Shown here piece after piece: positions 27,301 through 39,113 of a stretch of 64,000 bases of DNA; the first letter of the stretch is position 1, and the number at the start of each line of letters is the position of its first letter. A model generated the notes under the pieces. The model searched no databases, was not told the DNA's origin, and saw only the letters and a program-made list of their open reading frames with translations. A program made the position numbers and the translations under genes. The DNA is from Neelides folsomi. Its lineage: Eukaryota > Arthropoda > Collembola > Neelipleona > Neelidae. The DNA lies in contig JAQGBZ010000211.1 in NCBI GenBank assembly GCA_034687125.1, positions 45,618-109,617 on the forward strand, in the 5' to 3' direction.

Positions 27301-28276
27301 TATCCCCATCCAGGGTCACCTAAATTAAATAAATGGTCAAGTTAATTAAATTGGTCACCAATAATCATTATACAGTAATATAATAAAATTATTGAAATAA
27401 TTGTAATAATTTTAATGTTAATTATAATAATATTTATGTTAACCTCTGAGGATTAAAGTTGGAATGGAAGCGAGAAGAGAAGAAAATGAAAGAGCAAGAA
27501 CTTCTTTCGTCTTCGTTTTCTTCCCACCACTTTCCATTGTTTCTTTAATTATACGCCGAATGGTTGCGTGAAGCTCAGGAGGCAATTGAGGATAACGCAA
27601 ATTGTTTGGCCACTCGTCTGGGGGAAGGACGGTGCTCAGTTTTGAATTCAAAGCATCGGCTGAATATTTAATCCAAGATAAATAAACATCTCCGATTGAT
27701 CCGGCATTCTTGAGCTCGTTGAAGAAATCGGAAAGTAATTTCGGTTGGATCTATTGTAAACATTTTATTGAAACTTTTTATTATTGTAAACAAAATTAAA
27801 TGTCATAATCCATTTTTAAACAAATAAACTAAATTGGTAGACTTACATTCTTCAAAGTCGTTTCTAAATCACGAGGTTTGTCCTTTTTAAGGGTAGGTTG
27901 AGTTTGCGGTTTCTTCGGCTTGTTCTTTTTCGAAGAATCCTCTTTCTTCCCTTTATCTGGAGATGAAGGTGGTTGAGACGGTTTGTGGGTCATTTTAGCT
28001 TCAACATAGTTAAGACCATCAACGTATCCATCAGGCCCACCTGTAAAATCGCAATCATAGTTAATTATACAAATAATTAACTTTGCAATAACTAGCTTTT
28101 AGCAGTAATGTTTTTAAGGGATTTTTACCAATTTCTGAAAAGTCAACTGGAAAAGTTGGCTTATAATTTGACCCTGGAATAGAATTTGTTGGTGCTTGTT
28201 GTTTCGGTTTTCCTCCGGTGCCATTACTCGTCGGCTTCTTCTTCTTCCCACCAACTGTTTCCCATTTTTCAGACAT
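24379..28276 (-). CDS. TMEM214 homologue (ER membrane protein)
   Basis: Twelve exons on the minus strand: 28276-28129, 28040-27847, 27750-27444, 27319-26931, 26858-26751, 26102-25991, 25892-25780, 25291-25153, 25053-24969, 24884-24803, 24711-24605, 24514-24379. All are GT-AG and in frame, giving 639 aa (human TMEM214 is about 690). The N-terminus MSEKWETVGGKKKK and a Lys/Pro-rich linker are followed by the conserved helical body (DVYLSWIKYSADALNSKL, then PGWGYLIFLREMAR and LLWVAAQAALISP). Near residues 477-494 a hydrophobic segment (FILLLTIAGILWLDF) fits a transmembrane helix. The vertebrate protein resides in the ER and has been linked to ER-stress caspase-4 signalling; that function is not shown here. 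The unusually long intron 26750-26103 carries mariner-like sequence. The ATG is the first in frame, with no upstream exon needed. Confidence 0.85.
26279..26576 (-). pseudogene. Mariner-type transposase N-terminal HTH remnant within a TMEM214 intron
   Basis: On the same strand as TMEM214, an open frame from 26576 to a stop at 26380 includes DEQSAVIRFLLLEGNSIDEI, then HQRLKAQFGD and VKMWV. This matches the pattern of the HTH_48 domain at the N-terminus of mariner-family transposases (EQ-AVI-FL-LEG-S--EIH-RL, GD, VK-WV). The frame stops just after the domain. A second open frame, offset and overlapping from about 26435, continues to 26279 (GFFGSFGSKSKANKK) and ends at a possible donor (GAG|GTTTGT). 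AG precedes 26576. It does not fit as an in-frame TMEM214 cassette: its length is not a multiple of three and GT-AG splicing from exon 5 gives an immediate stop. The catalytic transposase domain is absent. Confidence 0.55.
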
Positions 28277-29728
28277 CTAAATTAAACAATAAAGAATAAA
28301 TTAAATAAAATCCTGTTGACATTTATAAACAGAATATCACAGTCCCATAACGTTTTAATTTTTAGCATCGGGCCGATGTCATCGATATCGACCATCCAGA
28401 CAATGAGTTTTAACATTTGATCCATTGATCAATACAGAGAATTGAAGTTTGTGAAGCTAAAACTTTAAATCAATCGATTGCACCTTATCTAATAAGATCT
28501 AAAATGAGTAAGAAGGATGCTTACCTTAATTGAAATAACTCACTGATGAATTAATTGGGATTAGATATGAAAACTTAACAGTGGAATTAGCCGACGTATT
28601 TAAAAAGGCTATTAACTGGGAGATGTTCTGTTGGACTTTTCTCTTGTTGACGTGTCCGGTGGTTCCTCCATCCAATTCCCACTTTCTCCCTTTACACGCT
28701 TTTAGCCCTCGTGGAATCTCCATTGACTCATTCAACCCCTATTTGCCCTTTAAAGACCAATTAAAACCATTTATAAATATTTAAAGTTAAATAATATGAT
28801 TAGACAAATAGTGCTAGAGGTTCTTTTATTATATGCAACATGTAAATTAATCAATTATTTAATCATAACATGCAAGGTCACCTAGAAAAGTTAACTGAGG
28901 TTAACTTTAACCAATAATGCTAAATTGTAAATTTACAATTTTTTATATTTGAGCTGCTTATTGGAAGAGGGGGATTAGCATTAAGTTGTCAATTTTATAT
29001 GATTTTACATATAATTTAATTAAAATAAACAAATTCTTTAATTCTCTAATCCCCCCTCTCCCAATAAGTAGCTCATTTATATGAAAGTTGAAGATTGTGA
29101 AAATTAAATAACTGAATGAATTTATGAAAAGGTAATTGTAATTATAATTTTATTATCAAGCGTTTATTACAATTATTAATAAATTAATAAATATCGGCAA
29201 TTTTAACTTGATTGATGCAAAATGCAGGAAAAATATTTTTATGAAACGTTTAATTCAAAATAGAGACAATACAAATAAATAATTATAAATTATGCACCAA
29301 TAATAATTAAAATTATAGTAGGATGTAATTTGTGATGTTGTGTTGCTTAAAGGTAAATCCTGAACAAAAGTTCAAAAAACAATTTAAAAATAGTTTAAAG
29401 TTTAACCATTTAATTAACCTTGTAGGCTTGTAGTCTAACGGGTTTAACCATAAGTTAATTTAATTAACTAATTTATATATAATTAATACATATATTTACG
29501 GCTTGTTGATAAAATCCTAAGTAAAATTCCAATACAGTTTCAGATATATATCATCATACCCTACTTGATTCAAAAATATATTGTTTTATGTTTAATTGTT
29601 AAAGAGGAATGGATACTCAAGTTCAGTTAGTATCAATAGCTCTAAAATCAAAAGAAATTCATTGTCAAAGGTCAAAGCTTAAGAATTAAATAATTTAATT
29701 TAAATTAAGAATTAAAATGAAGAGCCAT
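28277..29728. other. Intergenic region between TMEM214 and FNIP-like gene
   Basis: It contains the likely promoter and 5'UTR of TMEM214 (right of 28276) and the 3' end of the FNIP-like gene (left of 29729). No further coding exons were seen. The hairpin at 28947-29078 is the only clear structure. Confidence 0.5.
28947..29078. repeat. Hairpin with 32/33-bp arms and 67-nt loop
   Basis: Arm 28947-28978 (GAGCTGCTTATTGGAAGAGG...) pairs with 29046-29078 with about four mismatches and one extra base. The G/C runs in the stem stand out from the AT-rich surroundings. Outer flanks TATATTT and ATTTATA are also partly complementary, so TA-flanked MITE ends are possible. It is a second example of a compact GC-rich stem in this window. 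Confidence 0.7.
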
Positions 29729-32039
29729 TTAAGAACAAATAGCTGAAGGTATCACTTTTGAGCATTGTAGGAACTCGGCTTGTATTTTAAAAAACTCCTC
29801 AACTTCCTCGTCCTTCGAGTTCTTGACCAATATGAAGAATTTGTCAATCAAATGGTCAAAGGGTTCTCGACCTCCATTGTCACAAGGTTTTTGAATATTA
29901 ATACAATTCAACGTCCGTTTTTCCAAATTAATCACTATAAAATTAAATTTCGATTCATTCATCAACCGCTGACTTTCCCTACTCAACTCGGGCACCAGTT
30001 GGAAGGCGAAGAAAGGGTTAAACGATGTCCCGGCAGCGATTGAATCGCAAAACCCACAAGGTCTAACCGGAAAATCATTTTTTAATTTACTAAAATTAAT
30101 TTGAACATGAATGGGATCATAAAGAGTTTCAATTGTTGTTAAAGGATTTACAGGTTCGATGAAACTCAACCGTCCGGTCTTTGGTTCCGATAATATTAAA
30201 TTATTGAAGGTCAGTTCTTTATCTGTATCTTTGTCTCCTAAATGGAACGTGACTTCTTCATCGGATTCTTCTTCCACAAATCCTCCGTCCCGTTGTGATG
30301 ATGAAGACATCGATTCAAAACTCAATTCAATTCCTGAATCTTTTTCGCATCGCTTTCCAAACATTCCCGATTCGCTTGGTTCACTTAGAGCAAATGATGG
30401 GAAACCGGAGGATGAAGAAAAACTTGAGGCTGAAAGTGAGGAAACTGAAGATTTTTCCTTCCCACTTCCACTCCGACCCAAATGATATTCCTCGCGACAG
30501 GAGGAAGAAGACGGCGAGAGGTCAGAAACATTTAAATTAAAATTAAAATGGAATGATTTGTCGGAACTTTTCGGACTCAACTCTATTGATTGTTCTATTG
30601 CTTCCTCTACATCTTGAGATGACTTCCGACGTTTCCGACACGAGCAGAGAAAACGGAATATGTGAATAAAACTTCTATAGATTTCGTTCTTCCTTGTGCC
30701 GACAAAAACGAGGCGTGGACGTTTGAAGATGAAAAATGAACGAAGAAGTTCTGATAGAATTTCTGGGTTAAAAGGGAGAAGTGAACGAAATGAAGGAGTT
30801 TCCCACGCGTAGACAAGAGAAGAATTAATTCGATTTGAAAGAAGGACGCGAATATCGAAACAGAAATTGTATAAAGTTTCGACGAATTTCGATGGGGTGG
30901 AATATGCTTTCGCTGTGATTGAAGAAAACCAGTCAAGAGCCGATTCAAATTCGTTTGATAAACTTGTCACTCTAATTGAAGGTCTGTAAAAATTTTAAAA
31001 ATTAGTTTAATTAAAATTAAATATTTCTTTAATTATTAAAATGTTTTGTAGAATTGTTATTATAATAATCAATTAAGTTTTTTACTTACGTTAATGACGT
31101 TAATGAAACTACAATAGCAATTCCAAGTAATGTTCTTGAGCCTAATCTTGCTGGAAGACTTTTACAATTTTTAAAATCTCTCTTTTCTGTTTCTACTATT
31201 GAAGGCATTGACCCTGTACATCTAGACGAATTATTTTCTAAAGTTGTGACCTTCCCTGAAATCAGATAAAAACTCAGTTAATCAAAGTCAAATATAACAT
31301 TTTAAAACAATTGTAATAAGAATATTATGTAAGTTAATAATTTTAGATTGTTACGTTTACGAGTTTTTACCATAAGGAGAAGAAAATACGAAGCTCCAGA
31401 TGAGTTTTGATTCGAAGGAATGAAACCTTCTTGTACTCTCAGAAATGGGAACGCTCCCAAAGATTATCTCGGAAAAATCGTCTTTCGACTTTGTGTAAAT
31501 ATATGTCATTTTATCTTGGATAACGTGATCGGAGTCGTATAAACATTTCCGCCCTCGACGATCGCATTCTCGATATACAAGAAGTCGAACTTGCTCCGAA
31601 CGAAGATCAACATCTTTCCTAAATTACAAAATATAATTCATCATTATACAAATTACATTTAAAACTGCATTTAAAATTACAATAAGAGCAAAAAAATCAG
31701 TATGAGCAAAAAAATAAATATTTGACAGTTCTTGAAGAATTTCCTTTTTTATAAACAATTTATAATTTTAGCTTTTAGCTTAATAAGTTAAACATAGTTA
31801 ACATTATTGTATATTTCAATTAGGAAATTTTTCATCAGTTCTATAAAGATAGAATAAAAAACAATTTGTATAAAAAGTGTGGAAATGGGCTATTTGGTAA
31901 TGCTCCCAATTCCTATTGCAAAATGTTTAATTCAAAGTGAGTGGGATAATTGTAATTAATTTTAATAGAGGTTTTACTTTATAAATTGTAGATCGAGATT
32001 TGGTTGAAAAGAAGATCTTATCCTTTCGAAGAGCTCCAT
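29729..32039 (-). CDS. Folliculin-interacting protein (FNIP1/2) homologue, compact
   Basis: Four exons: 32039-31978, 31618-31371, 31255-31090, 30983-29729, all GT-AG and in frame, 576 aa. Near residues 28-46 it reads EQVRLLVYRECDRRGRKCLY, the FNIP N-terminal signature (I/V-R-L-I/L-V-Y-x-D/E-C-D/E-R-R-G-R). SEIIFGSVPISES follows (family: GEMMFGSVAMSYKGS), and then a LLGIAIVVSLTSL strand like the family's start of the DENN-type region. The last exon begins with helical sequence (FESALDWFSSITAKAY) and continues into a Ser/Glu-rich acidic region. FNIPs bind folliculin and regulate AMPK and Rag/mTORC1 signalling at lysosomes. Vertebrate FNIPs are about twice this length and I cannot align the C-terminal part. 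The ATG is the first in frame after an upstream stop. Confidence 0.65.
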
Positions 32040-33503
32040 GTCTTCTTCGTCAGGAGCTGTCGAGGGAGAATGAAGTTCATTTGCGGAGGGTCAACTTCCC
32101 TTTCCTTCCTTTCTCGTGATTCAAGCGTCTCGTGACTCTTAGACAAACAACTCAACTTCATCCCATACGGACTTATCTCAAACTACAACACCCACTCATA
32201 CACTCTATGCAAAAGATAATCCAAACTTTGGGTACGTTATACTACTAATTGCAATTAATTTTAGTTTTAATTACAATTATGAAAATTTATACTTAAATAT
32301 TTGAATTAACATTACGGAGTTAAATTTTTCTTAATGGTTTGAATAATTTTAATATAATTCATACAATTTTAAGTTTATATATTAAGCTGTTTATTATATT
32401 TAAATAATCTTATTGATAGAATTATTTAAAAAGACTTTCACTAGAAGAATAAACACGAATCAAATTCGCAAATATTTTGTAGTTTCATTGAAATTCTTTG
32501 TTTGCATATTCTTAGGGTCTTAGATCCCAAAATAAAATTCCTGTGTTATTTCGCCAATGTCTGTTTAACATTAACCCAATAACCCCAAAATCTCTTCAAA
32601 ACTCTTCCTTTAATTTTCTACTGTAAAGCTTTTCTAAAAAGTTTAAAATAAGGTAAAGATTAATATGAAAAATAAAAATTGCGATTTGCATAAAAAATGG
32701 TCTGATGATGCATTGATGATGATGATTCAATGATGTAAGGTTTTGTATGTAAGGTTTTCCGTATGGGATTGGAGATTGGTGGGAAGGGAGAGATATGTTC
32801 ATATATTGAATGGAATCGAGATCCTGAAAAGTATAGGGAAAAAGCATTAGAGATTTGGATTTTGGGGTGTGTAACACAATGTGTGTTTCTATCTAATAAT
32901 GTAAAAGTGTATGTATTTGCGAGTATTGTGAACATTTTGCGAGGATTTTCAAGAGCCTGAATTACGTAAAGAATCACATTTTTAACCTATTCTCCTATAT
33001 GTATTTTTAATAACATCGTAAGGTTTTAAACCGTGTGATTTTAATCACACTACAAATTACTCACTGCGAGTCAGTCACGAGTTGTTGGCCAATATTTTCA
33101 TTGAAGTTCTGCAATCACCGGCGTATTATTAGATTCTCCTTTAAGGTATAACATAGCATAATATGTATACACCAGAGTTAATGTTTCAAATGAAAGGGAA
33201 AACAATGAATATATATAAGTAGATTAATGGACGGCTCTACAGTCCATTACATTCCACGAGCTTAGGATGTGACAAGTGCCTTTAATTCATAGAAGAATTG
33301 AGACAAGGCCAAATCTCGTCCTCGTGATCAAATAAACTCTTTCTCGTAGAATTACAAATAAAATCTCAGTAACTTGATTTTGCAAAATGTATAATGTTTT
33401 GAAAACATTATATAAAAACAAATATTTTAGCATGGGAGAATTTAACTTTAAATGAATATTTAATTCATTAAAGTAATTTTAAACAATTTATGTTTTATTG
33501 TAG
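32040..33503. other. Divergent intergenic region (FNIP-like / F-box gene)
   Basis: About 1.5 kb between two divergent starts, presumably carrying both promoters and 5'UTRs. An acceptor (TTATTGTAG) lies directly before the F-box ATG, so at least one non-coding exon of that gene should be here. I could not locate it. Open frames near 32600-32970 look like chance. Confidence 0.45.
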
Positions 33504-36104
33504 ATGGGGAACAAATCAAGTTTTCAATCTGAAAATAATGAAGATGAACTCGAAGATTCCGATGATCAATTGCTTTTCCCACCTGAGGTTGAAATTTAAT
33601 ATTTAACTCTCCATATAAGAATTTATTCAAACTGATTTATTAAATCTGATAAATTTTCATTATCTTAAGATTTGTGAAAAAATTGGTCGACTGTTAAGTA
33701 TCCGAGATCAGTTGGTGGCATGTGAAGTATGCCAAGACTGGAATTATTTTCTCAAAAGTATGAATCGACTATCGAAAGACACATTTATCACGATCGAAGA
33801 AACAGACGAACCTTTGTTGGAAATGGAACAATTCCCGATGAGAGTTTTATGGGAAAATTATGTGTTCAAAAATATCGAGTTTGGGAGAAGGAGCCAAATG
33901 TTTTGGACTTTAAATGGGGAAAGTATAACTTCAATTGATTTCTTCAATTGTACATTCCCACCACATTTATTAAACGAGGAGAAAAATGAAGTGAGGATCA
34001 TTTTACTTAATTATTTAAATTAATCATAAATTATAAGCTCTGGAATTTTTATTTAAAATTATTTTTTAAATTATAAACATTTTAAAAGTTAATAATCTAT
34101 TTATGATTTGTGAGGCAGGGCATAATGGATTTCATATTGGTTGTCCCAACCTGAAACACATTGGACTTAATAAATGTGATAAATATCTTATGATGGCAAT
34201 GCAAAATTTTCATCTTCACAAACTCCTGGATTTGAAATGTCTCAAGTCGCTCGATGTTTCTCAAAATAAGTAAGAAAATAATTGTTTAACTCTTTTAATG
34301 TTACAGATTTCTTAGTGTCATTCATTAGAATTCGGGATAATTATTACAGTTTTGAATTTATGTTAAATATCCATTAACTTTCAGCTATCTGAGCGATTGT
34401 ATTCTTTTTTCATTTTTGGAGAAAATTGAACAACTTGAATCTCTCAACATTTCCAATACAAATATGTCATTCGCTCCTGCAATTCATAAACGATTTTATC
34501 CTGAAGCTGGTAATTATTTTAATCGTATAAAGATATAATTGGATTTTCAACACTTGATATAAAAATCTGTTGACTTTCAGCTTGGGAAAAATTAAAGAAT
34601 GATGAATTAGAATACAGTGCCAATGTATTAACCTTCCAAACACTTCTCCATGCTTTTCTTCTCAAACCCAAAGGAAGTAAAATGAAGGAAATTGATTTCT
34701 CTGGAACTCGAATAAATGATGAAGCTTTGCGAAATATTTCGAATAAAGGTTTTTATTAAATTCGTTAAATAGAATAATTTCTCAATAATTGGAAAAGTTT
34801 CGTTTCATTGTTCTTAACTAACATTAAGTAACTATTCATTGTTTCCTTCCAGAGTCATTTAAATGGGAATCTCTTAAGTTAAACAATTGCCTGGAATTCA
34901 AAATAAGATGTTTATTGGATGTTTTGAAAGAACAGGAAAATCTGACAAGATTGGAACTTGGTAAATAATCAAACTTTTCTTCAATTGTCCTCTTAGTCTT
35001 AAAAGTTAAAGAAAAGTGTTAGGATTCGTTTTAATGGATTTTAATTTTTTAATGTTTTTATGTTCCTTTTAGGAAGCTCAAGACTCTTAACTCGCGATCA
35101 ATTATCACAAATTGACTTGAGTAGAATGAAACATTTAAATTTGGCCGATTGTGCTCTTCTTGCCGGAGAAGTTTTCTTTCTTAATTCCGCAAAGCATTTA
35201 ACCCATCTTGACTGCAATGGGACCGGAATGTTCATTCAAGATTTTAATGGAGTTTCCAATTTAAATTATTTGTCTGTTAGAAGAAATGCACCAATTCCAG
35301 TATACAAAAATTCTCTATATATATTTATGTAGAATAATTTGTTATACATATTTACTCATACAAATAATGATTCATTTGCACTTTCTTTAAAGAACTCAAT
35401 GTAAATACTAAAGTAAAACTTAAATATTTAACTTTGTTAATTCATAGAATCAAATCCTAAATGTTCGTGGAATTCCGCATGTAATGTTCTTTGGAGTTCT
35501 TCGTTTGAAAAATCTGAGTCATTTGGACATTGGGAATTGTGGATTTGCTGTTGATGATCCTTTTCTTCAACTTATCATCCAAATGCTTCAATGTCTCAAA
35601 ACATTGTTCCTCTGTGGGTCGAGAATTACAGATAGTGGAACAGCTGGAGTGATGACAAATTGTGATGCAGCTGCTAATCTTCCTAATGGCCTTCCAATTT
35701 CAAACATTAAAGGTATTTTATATTAAAATGCTAAATTGCATTTATGAATATAAATCTCGTTTACTTTAAATGATAATTAATGAATAAAGTAAATATAATG
35801 AATCATTAATTATAATATTGATTTTATATAATTAGGTTTGAAAATGCTGAGCTTATCAAAATGCACCGATTTGAGTGAAAGAACATGGGAAAGTTTGCAA
35901 TTCAGCAATTTGAGTTATTTAGATTTGAGTGAAGTTTACGTCAGCATTAGAGGTTTGAAGTCAATTATAAATGGATGTCGAAATCTTGAGATTCTCAATC
36001 TTACAAGAAGCAATAGGGAATTTTTATGTGGCGAAGAAACTTTTGAAAATATTAAAGCCCAATTGCCACGAATGAGAAAATTAGTTTTATCAGCTTCTTG
36101 TTGA
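33504..36104 (+). CDS. F-box / leucine-rich-repeat protein with N-myristoylation-like start
   Basis: Nine exons: 33504-33587, 33670-33990, 34115-34269, 34385-34509, 34581-34748, 34853-34960, 35073-35299, 35448-35712, 35836-36104, all in frame, 573 aa. The start MGNKSS fits the N-myristoylation pattern (Gly2, Ser6). An F-box follows at about residues 24-60 (LLFPPEICEKIGRLL, then QLVACEVCQDW). The rest is a run of leucine-rich repeats (LKSLDVSQN, LESLNISNT, MKHLNLADC, LSHLDIGNC, LKMLSLSKC, LEILNLTRS). F-box/LRR proteins are substrate receptors of SCF ubiquitin ligases, using Skp1 at the F-box and the LRR for substrate. The acceptor AG abuts the ATG, so an upstream non-coding exon is likely; if that exon is coding, the true start differs. 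I do not recognise a specific orthologue. Confidence 0.75.
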
Positions 36105-36754
36105 AACTTTGAAACTTAAACTTAAACCATTAGTGTATTTCTTATATAGTATTATCTAAGTCTTTATAAACTGAATGTTTTTTAATATCTAGTCAATTAC
36201 TAGTTTTTTGAACAGATGCGTTTGTGAATTATCTAACAGTATTATTTATTAATAATATTACTACAATAATTAACAATTATTAATAATATTAACAAGGTGC
36301 TGGATTGTTGATGTCTGATGAGTTAAATGGATACTTAATGTTAGAATTTAAAAATACTATCTGTATTTATTGAATCAATCAAACGTAATATATCTTTATT
36401 CATCGAAAATATATTGGCCATTACAAGTTAACTTAAAATTACTTAATCGCTAATCACAGTGATCACTATTAAATTGTACGATTTTCGGTGCAATCTTCGA
36501 TAGATAAATGAAGTGTTTATATTAATTATAAGGAAACTTTCGAGTTTGGGGCGATAAATAGAAAAAATAAATATTTATATCTTTCGCATAAATATACTAC
36601 TTTGAAAATGTTTAATTGGCAAATACTCATATACTACCTACTTTAATTAGTAGGTATATTAAACGTAAAAGACTTTAAAAAGCTAAGGAGTATTTTAAAT
36701 GATTAAAATATCTTAATGGGTTTGAAAGACTTTGAAATGAATTTTGAACCTTTG
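36105..36754. other. Convergent intergenic region
   Basis: About 650 bp between the F-box/LRR gene and the ZC3H3-like gene, which end towards each other. It holds only AT-rich 3' sequence. I see no gene or clear repeat. Confidence 0.5.
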
Positions 36755-38265
36755 TCAAAGTGGCATGAAATCGGGCATGTTGCTTGTACTTGGCTTACCT
36801 GAATACCTCTCTGATGAAGCTGGTTGAATCTCTGAGTTTGAAGCTGCACGTTGCTTCAAACTCGTAAGTTTATTCAAAAGTCGCGTTCTTCTTTCTTCTA
36901 TTACGGTCGGCTTCACAATTGGAGGTTCAACCAATTTGATTTCAATTAATTTGGGTGAATTTTCTTCCATTGGTTCAGGCGCATAATATCGAGAAGTTTT
37001 CACTTCTTTTTCGATATTCAAATTCTTCACATTTGTCTTTTCTGATGAATTTGTAATTGGCTTTTTACTCACAGCATTTTCCTTTAGACGGACGAATTTT
37101 GATTTCTGTAGAATAAAAAAAGAATTTTAGCAAAAATTCCCTTTATAATTTAATTGTAATAAAATTTAAGATTTAACTGTAAAACTATAATATAAAGTTT
37201 TATAATATAAATATTTTAATTGTGTAATTTATTTTAATTAAATTAATTCCTTACCAAGATGGGTTTCCCTTTTGAATTATTGATCGTCTTTGTATTGACC
37301 TTTGCACTTGAGTTGACATGAAGGTAAGGACAGTCGTCGTTGACACAGCCGCCCTGTTTAAAGAAACGGCAAGGAGGGAGCTTACCAACATCGAAGTTGT
37401 GCGACAATTTGCACCCATCTTTATCACAAGTCTTAGCCTTCAGAAACCTATTGGTATGAAAAAAACATTTTTAATTCAATCAAGACCAAACTATTAGAAT
37501 TTGCAAAAAAATAATTCAAAAGCCCATCATTATATTTTGCATTATAAGAATTATAGTTTTATAGTATTTAGTATTTGATAGTATTATCATTATTGTTGTT
37601 TTGTATAGCAAATAAAAGTAAAATAAAATCGACATAAAATCCCTTGGGCAGATGAACACGTTAATTTTCTTATGCGAAAATTTGCAAAAGCTCCTTTTGC
37701 ACTCTCCGAATCTCGTGTAGAAGGAACAAGGCTCCAAATCCATTTTCTTTTTCTTCGGCCCAATTGTGCTAAACTTGCTCGAAACTCTTCGGCTGAAACG
37801 AACACGTCAAATATTTGATGAGATAAAATAAAAAAATTTCTACTTGTAATTCGTCAACGCCCTGCTGCCCCCGCTGTCCGCCCGATTCCTCTTCAGTGTC
37901 TTCAATTTACTCAACGAGCAAATCTTGACCTTTGGTGTTTCTTTCTTGAGCTTCAACTGGCTCCGCAACTGAAATCTTTTGATCTTTGTCCTCGATGAAA
38001 AAATGAGTTTCTGGATTGGAGAGAATTTCTTTGAACTGATTGGGGTCGAGGTTGAATTACTTGAGGTCGGTGGATGTAATTTGGGTGATCGAGTTGTTGC
38101 AGGGAGCGAAGGTCCAGAAAGATTTGTTGAAGGAGTTCGGATCCTCTTGAGTGTCTTTCCATGATTGTTGCTCAAGAACCTCGCCCCTTTGATGTCGACG
38201 ATTGATGCTTTTAAATTGCGATTATTCTTAAAGTACGCCATTCCTCGACGATCTTCTTTAGGCAT
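36755..38265 (-). CDS. ZC3H3-like CCCH zinc-finger protein
   Basis: Four exons: 38265-37844, 37792-37634, 37447-37255, 37105-36755, giving 374 aa. Exon 1 encodes a basic Ser/Pro/Lys-rich region. Exons 2-3 encode three CCCH fingers: CSFYTRFGECKRSFCKFSH; one starting at FICPR and completed by FLKAKTCDKDGCKLSH; and CRFFKQGGCVNDDCPYLH. This order and wording match the ZC3H3/Smicl family (YTRFG-C, RF-KG-C, C-FFK-G-C---CPY-H). The C-terminus ends PDFMPL, like the short hydrophobic end of that family. Vertebrate ZC3H3 acts in nuclear mRNA polyadenylation and export. It has fewer fingers and is much shorter than the vertebrate protein. The exon 2/3 junction is odd (see findings). It is divergent from PRMT5, with about 850 bp between the start codons. 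Confidence 0.7.
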
Positions 38266-39113
38266 AATGGTCACAATATCACGCAATGACTCAATGTTAA
38301 TTAACTTGATATTCACCAAATATATTATATATCAACTATATATTAACTATATGTTAACTATTTAACTGAGGTTATAAAGGTTATCTCTTTAATTTAACAG
38401 CGTTGTCTTCATCAGCACTTTCAGAATTTCGCAATTCGCAATCAACATAATGAAAATAATTTTCATGAAATAATACTAGTTAGCAGGATATAATCTCTTA
38501 AGAGTTATGAGGGCATGTTGAGAATTGAACGTTGTTCCACCTATTGTTCCTCGTTGGTATGATTTGACCAAAAGGCCCAGAGCGGTACATGAAGATAGAA
38601 AATCCCATTCATTTCATATTCGCGTGTTAAATTTTGAATTGCCGGGATCAATTATTCATTTAGAGGTATTTTCTTTTTGCAATTAAAGTAATTAAACTAT
38701 AATTACTAATTACAATTAGTAATTTACAAAGATCCTATTCACGCTTTTAATAAAGGAAAGAAATTGAAGACTTAACCTTTGAATAAGGTTCGAGTTTCAT
38801 TTCATTAATCGTAAGGAGTGGTAGAGGTTTTGATTAATTAATAATTAATCATTTAAAATATCACTGGATTTTTGTTTGATCTTTGATGAAAATGGTATTT
38901 TAATATATCTCGGAGAATCTGTATTGCTTTCTATAATTTTTAATCGTTAGTTTCAATAGATTATATCATTGCATTATATTATTTCGTATGAATCAAATTG
39001 CATTTGTATTTTTTACTTGTAATAATAGTACAAATTGATTTCCTATAAGTTATGCAATTTGCTTATAAAATTTTAATTTTTGTTTTATAATCGGTACTTT
39101 TTTTATAAAGAGA
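38266..39113. promoter_or_regulatory. Bidirectional promoter region, ZC3H3-like / PRMT5
   Basis: 848 bp separate the two divergent ATGs. At 38325-38366 there is a loose 10-11-bp tandem repeat (TATATTAACTA-like). No TATA/Inr pair was placed with confidence. A segment at 38525-38664 (+) is open and protein-like; see findings. Confidence 0.4.
38525..38664 (+). other. Exon-like open segment of unknown identity
   Basis: On the plus strand the frame reads VVPPIVPRWYDLTKRPRAVH, continuing with a His/Arg/Ser stretch to HLE, then a plausible donor (GAG|GTATTTTC). Its composition is unlike the chance peptides around it. There is no in-frame ATG, and a TGA lies just upstream. An AG near 38521 could be an acceptor, but I found no partner exon on either side. 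It may be an exon of an unmodelled short gene or a relic. Function unknown. Confidence 0.3.

Noticed and set aside
30159-30540. Plus-strand frames of 81-108 codons
   Set aside because: They overlap the long coding exon of the FNIP-like gene on the other strand and are shadows of its Ser/Glu-rich region.
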